Part shown: piece by piece, positions 20,168 through 20,809 of the stretch
Layout: every line of letters begins with the position of its first letter
Numbering within the stretch: position 1 is the stretch's first letter
IMG/VR virus record: IMGVR_UViG_3300035661_002661
Span: 1-20,809 of that record
Source: a virus
Length of the DNA stretch: 20,809 bases
Direction: 5' to 3' (one strand)
Translations under genes and position numbers: made by a program
The notes under the pieces: generated by a model
Seen by the model: the letters and a program-made list of their open reading frames with translations, nothing else
Told to the model about the DNA's origin: nothing
Database searches by the model: none

Positions 20168-20347
20168 TTAAGATTTATTAAAGTGTTTATGTTGTTTAAT
20201 TGTTTTATTGCCATTTTGTGGGTCAAGTATAGAATTACTAACTCCTTGCCCAGAGTGTGCCTCTGCTTTTAAGCTACCTAAAATACTTAAAGTAGGTACA
20301 ACGTAGGCTACTTTTTTAATAAACTCTCTTCTATTTGTTTTACTCAT
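20168..20347 (-). CDS. Small protein with Tat-type signal peptide (59 aa)
   Basis: A 59-aa protein whose N-terminus MSKTNRREFIKKVAYVVPTL carries the twin-arginine consensus (RRxFIKK). A moderately hydrophobic stretch follows (VAYVVPTLSILGSL) and a likely signal peptidase site after KAEA. The mature part would be only about 29 residues (HSGQGVSNSILDPQNGNKTI and a basic end). SD AAAGGAG is six bases before the ATG. Bacteria encode similar miniature RRxFLKK...AYVxPT proteins. The Tat system exports folded proteins, so such a short mature region is curious. The product may act in the periplasm or occupy the host Tat machinery; both are inference. Confidence 0.75.
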   Translation of the reverse strand: MSKTNRREFIKKVAYVVPTLSILGSLKAEAHSGQGVSNSILDPQNGNKTIKQHKHFNKS

Positions 20348-20374
20348 TTTGAACTCCTTTAGAAATCTTTAACT

Positions 20375-20428
20375 CTAACTTTCCGATGATATAAACAAAA
20401 TAATCTTGTTCATTTCTACTTTTATCAT
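20375..20428 (-). pseudogene. Possible decayed N-terminal relic of family A (17 codons)
   Basis: The frame MIKVEMNKIILFISSES opens with the KVEMNK motif that begins family A proteins and then loses it. It follows the micropeptide B2 stop directly (ATGA overlap). The parallel locus at 12017-12079 has the same stump close downstream of the matching micropeptide, separated only by the 60-aa gene. I read it as a remnant of a deleted family member, with low certainty. Confidence 0.3.
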
Positions 20429-20508
20429 AACACCTTTTGTGACAATTTATAAATTGTTACATCAACTCTTGCTAATATTCTTAAACATCTTCTTTTTAAC
20501 TTTTTCAT
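20425..20508 (-). CDS. Micropeptide family B, member 2 (27 aa)
   Basis: The 27-residue peptide opens MKKLKRRCLRILARVDVTIY and ends KLSQKVL; it is paralogous to the 24-aa frame at 12259-12333. It is strongly basic at the N-terminus. It is the first gene after promoter P7, with SD GAAGGA and a start codon inside the 67-bp duplicated leader, so it should be well expressed. Substitutions between the two copies are mostly at third positions. No family known to me. Confidence 0.72.
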   Translation of the reverse strand: MKKLKRRCLRILARVDVTIYKLSQKVL

Positions 20509-20568
20509 TTTCTATCCTTCTTTTCTTTATCCCGGATTGTACCACAAAGTCCCTTAAAAGACACTTGT
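20502..20568. repeat. 67-bp perfect direct repeat, copy 2
   Basis: Identical to 13686-13752, covering promoter P7, leader, SD and start codon. The boundaries end abruptly on both sides (A/T difference at the gene side, T/G at the upstream side). Confidence 0.95.
20536..20557 (-). promoter_or_regulatory. Phage early/middle promoter P7
   Basis: Same sequence as P5, with the distal AAGTGTCTT block to 20566. It drives accessory operon 2 starting with micropeptide B2; the predicted start is near 20529. Confidence 0.82.
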
Positions 20569-20577
20569 GTAAATATA

Positions 20578-20604
20578 CCCTACACACCCTACATACCCTA
20601 CATA
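20578..20604. repeat. 9-bp tandem repeat upstream of promoter P7
   Basis: CCCTACAYA is repeated three times (20578, 20587, 20596), followed by a further partial copy (CC). It lies between the phosphatase stop and P7, immediately upstream of the promoter's distal block, where it could act as spacer or binding site. Confidence 0.75.
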
Positions 20605-20606
20605 CC

Positions 20607-20809
20607 TTATTGTTTTCCTATAATTTTGTCAAATACTGTTAAATTCGGAGAATATCTCGTATAATCATAAATATCTGTCTTTCCTGTTCTATAATCATAT
20701 CTTGAACCATTAAAATTTACCAAACATTCTACTGCTAATCCTACACCTGCAGAACGTGACTGACCTGCTTTACAATGAATAAGAAATTTTTTATCTTTAT
20801 TCTTTTTAA
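20607..20809 (-). CDS. CX5R protein phosphatase (tyrosine/dual-specificity type), C-terminal part
   Basis: The last 66 residues of a protein entering from the right edge. FLIHCKAGQSRSAGVGLAVE contains the cysteine-phosphatase loop C-K-A-G-Q-S-R-S, with nucleophile Cys and phosphate-binding Arg intact, followed by the usual helix. The tail (YDYRTGKTDIYDYTRYSPNL) is tyrosine-rich and polar. The family removes phosphate from Tyr, Ser/Thr or other phospho-substrates, and similar genes occur in large phages. Substrate unknown. The gene ends just before the 9-bp repeat and promoter P7, so it belongs to a separate upstream unit. Confidence 0.85.
   Translation of the reverse strand, partial: KKNKDKKFLIHCKAGQSRSAGVGLAVECLVNFNGSRYDYRTGKTDIYDYTRYSPNLTVFDKIIGKQ

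Noticed and set aside
20578-20604. CRISPR-like array
   Set aside because: The 9-bp units are contiguous with no spacers, so this is a simple tandem repeat.
20406-20642. Plus-strand frame (78 aa) over promoter P7
   Set aside because: It spans the micropeptide, promoter and 9-bp repeat in antisense; no SD and no conserved features.

Overview
The window looks like part of a strictly lytic, T4-type (myovirus) bacteriophage genome. The sequence is very AT-rich, the genes are tightly packed with ATGA or TAATG overlaps and good Shine-Dalgarno (SD) sites, and almost everything lies on the minus strand. The core proteins are recognisably those of the T4 replisome. A low-GC Gram-negative host is likely. 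Small accessory families (YopX-like, zinc ribbon, Tat-signal miniprotein) are compatible with an epsilonproteobacterial host such as Campylobacter or Arcobacter relatives, but that is inference.

Layout in ascending coordinates; minus-strand transcription runs right to left. 1-1.9 kb: an edge fragment, a 174-aa unknown with an internal duplication, a gp61-like primase and a 64-aa unknown. 2.0-2.2 kb: a small plus-strand gene behind a T4-type late promoter. 2.2-5.4 kb: RNase H (FEN family), gp32 ssDNA-binding protein, gp45 sliding clamp and a 79-aa unknown. 5.5-10.4 kb: UvsW helicase, topoisomerase medium subunit (gp52) and a one-piece large subunit (gp39+60). 10.5-13.7 kb: an accessory cluster of small genes, including paralogues, a YopX-like protein, a zinc-ribbon protein and micropeptides. 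13.8-14.24 kb: a second plus-strand gene with a late promoter, followed by about 230 bp of hairpin-rich non-coding DNA. 14.5-18.4 kb: two candidate internal head proteins, gp41 helicase, a DHH phosphoesterase and an unknown. 18.4-20.5 kb: a second accessory cluster with paralogues of the first. It holds a gene broken or joined at a canonical -1 frameshift heptamer, a Tat-signal miniprotein and a micropeptide. The right edge holds the end of a CX5R phosphatase.

Regulation is unusually legible. Seven minus-strand sites share the fixed-spacing motif TTAAG-N5-TTGTGGTAYAAT, each beginning about 20-30 bases before the first ATG of a gene block. They look like the phage's early/middle promoters: an extended -10 plus an upstream box near -27, analogous in position to a MotA box. 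Two exact TATAAATA late-promoter boxes fire the other way, into the two plus-strand genes, from the same intergenic regions; a third precedes the DHH gene on the minus strand.

The most interesting items are: the A-AAA-AAC slippery site joining two halves of a 108-aa protein; a pair of 24/27-aa paralogous micropeptides with mostly silent changes; a perfect 67-bp promoter-leader duplication 6.8 kb apart; a three-member paralogous family with two truncated N-terminal relics; a gp32 lacking its zinc ligands; and a structured non-coding segment.
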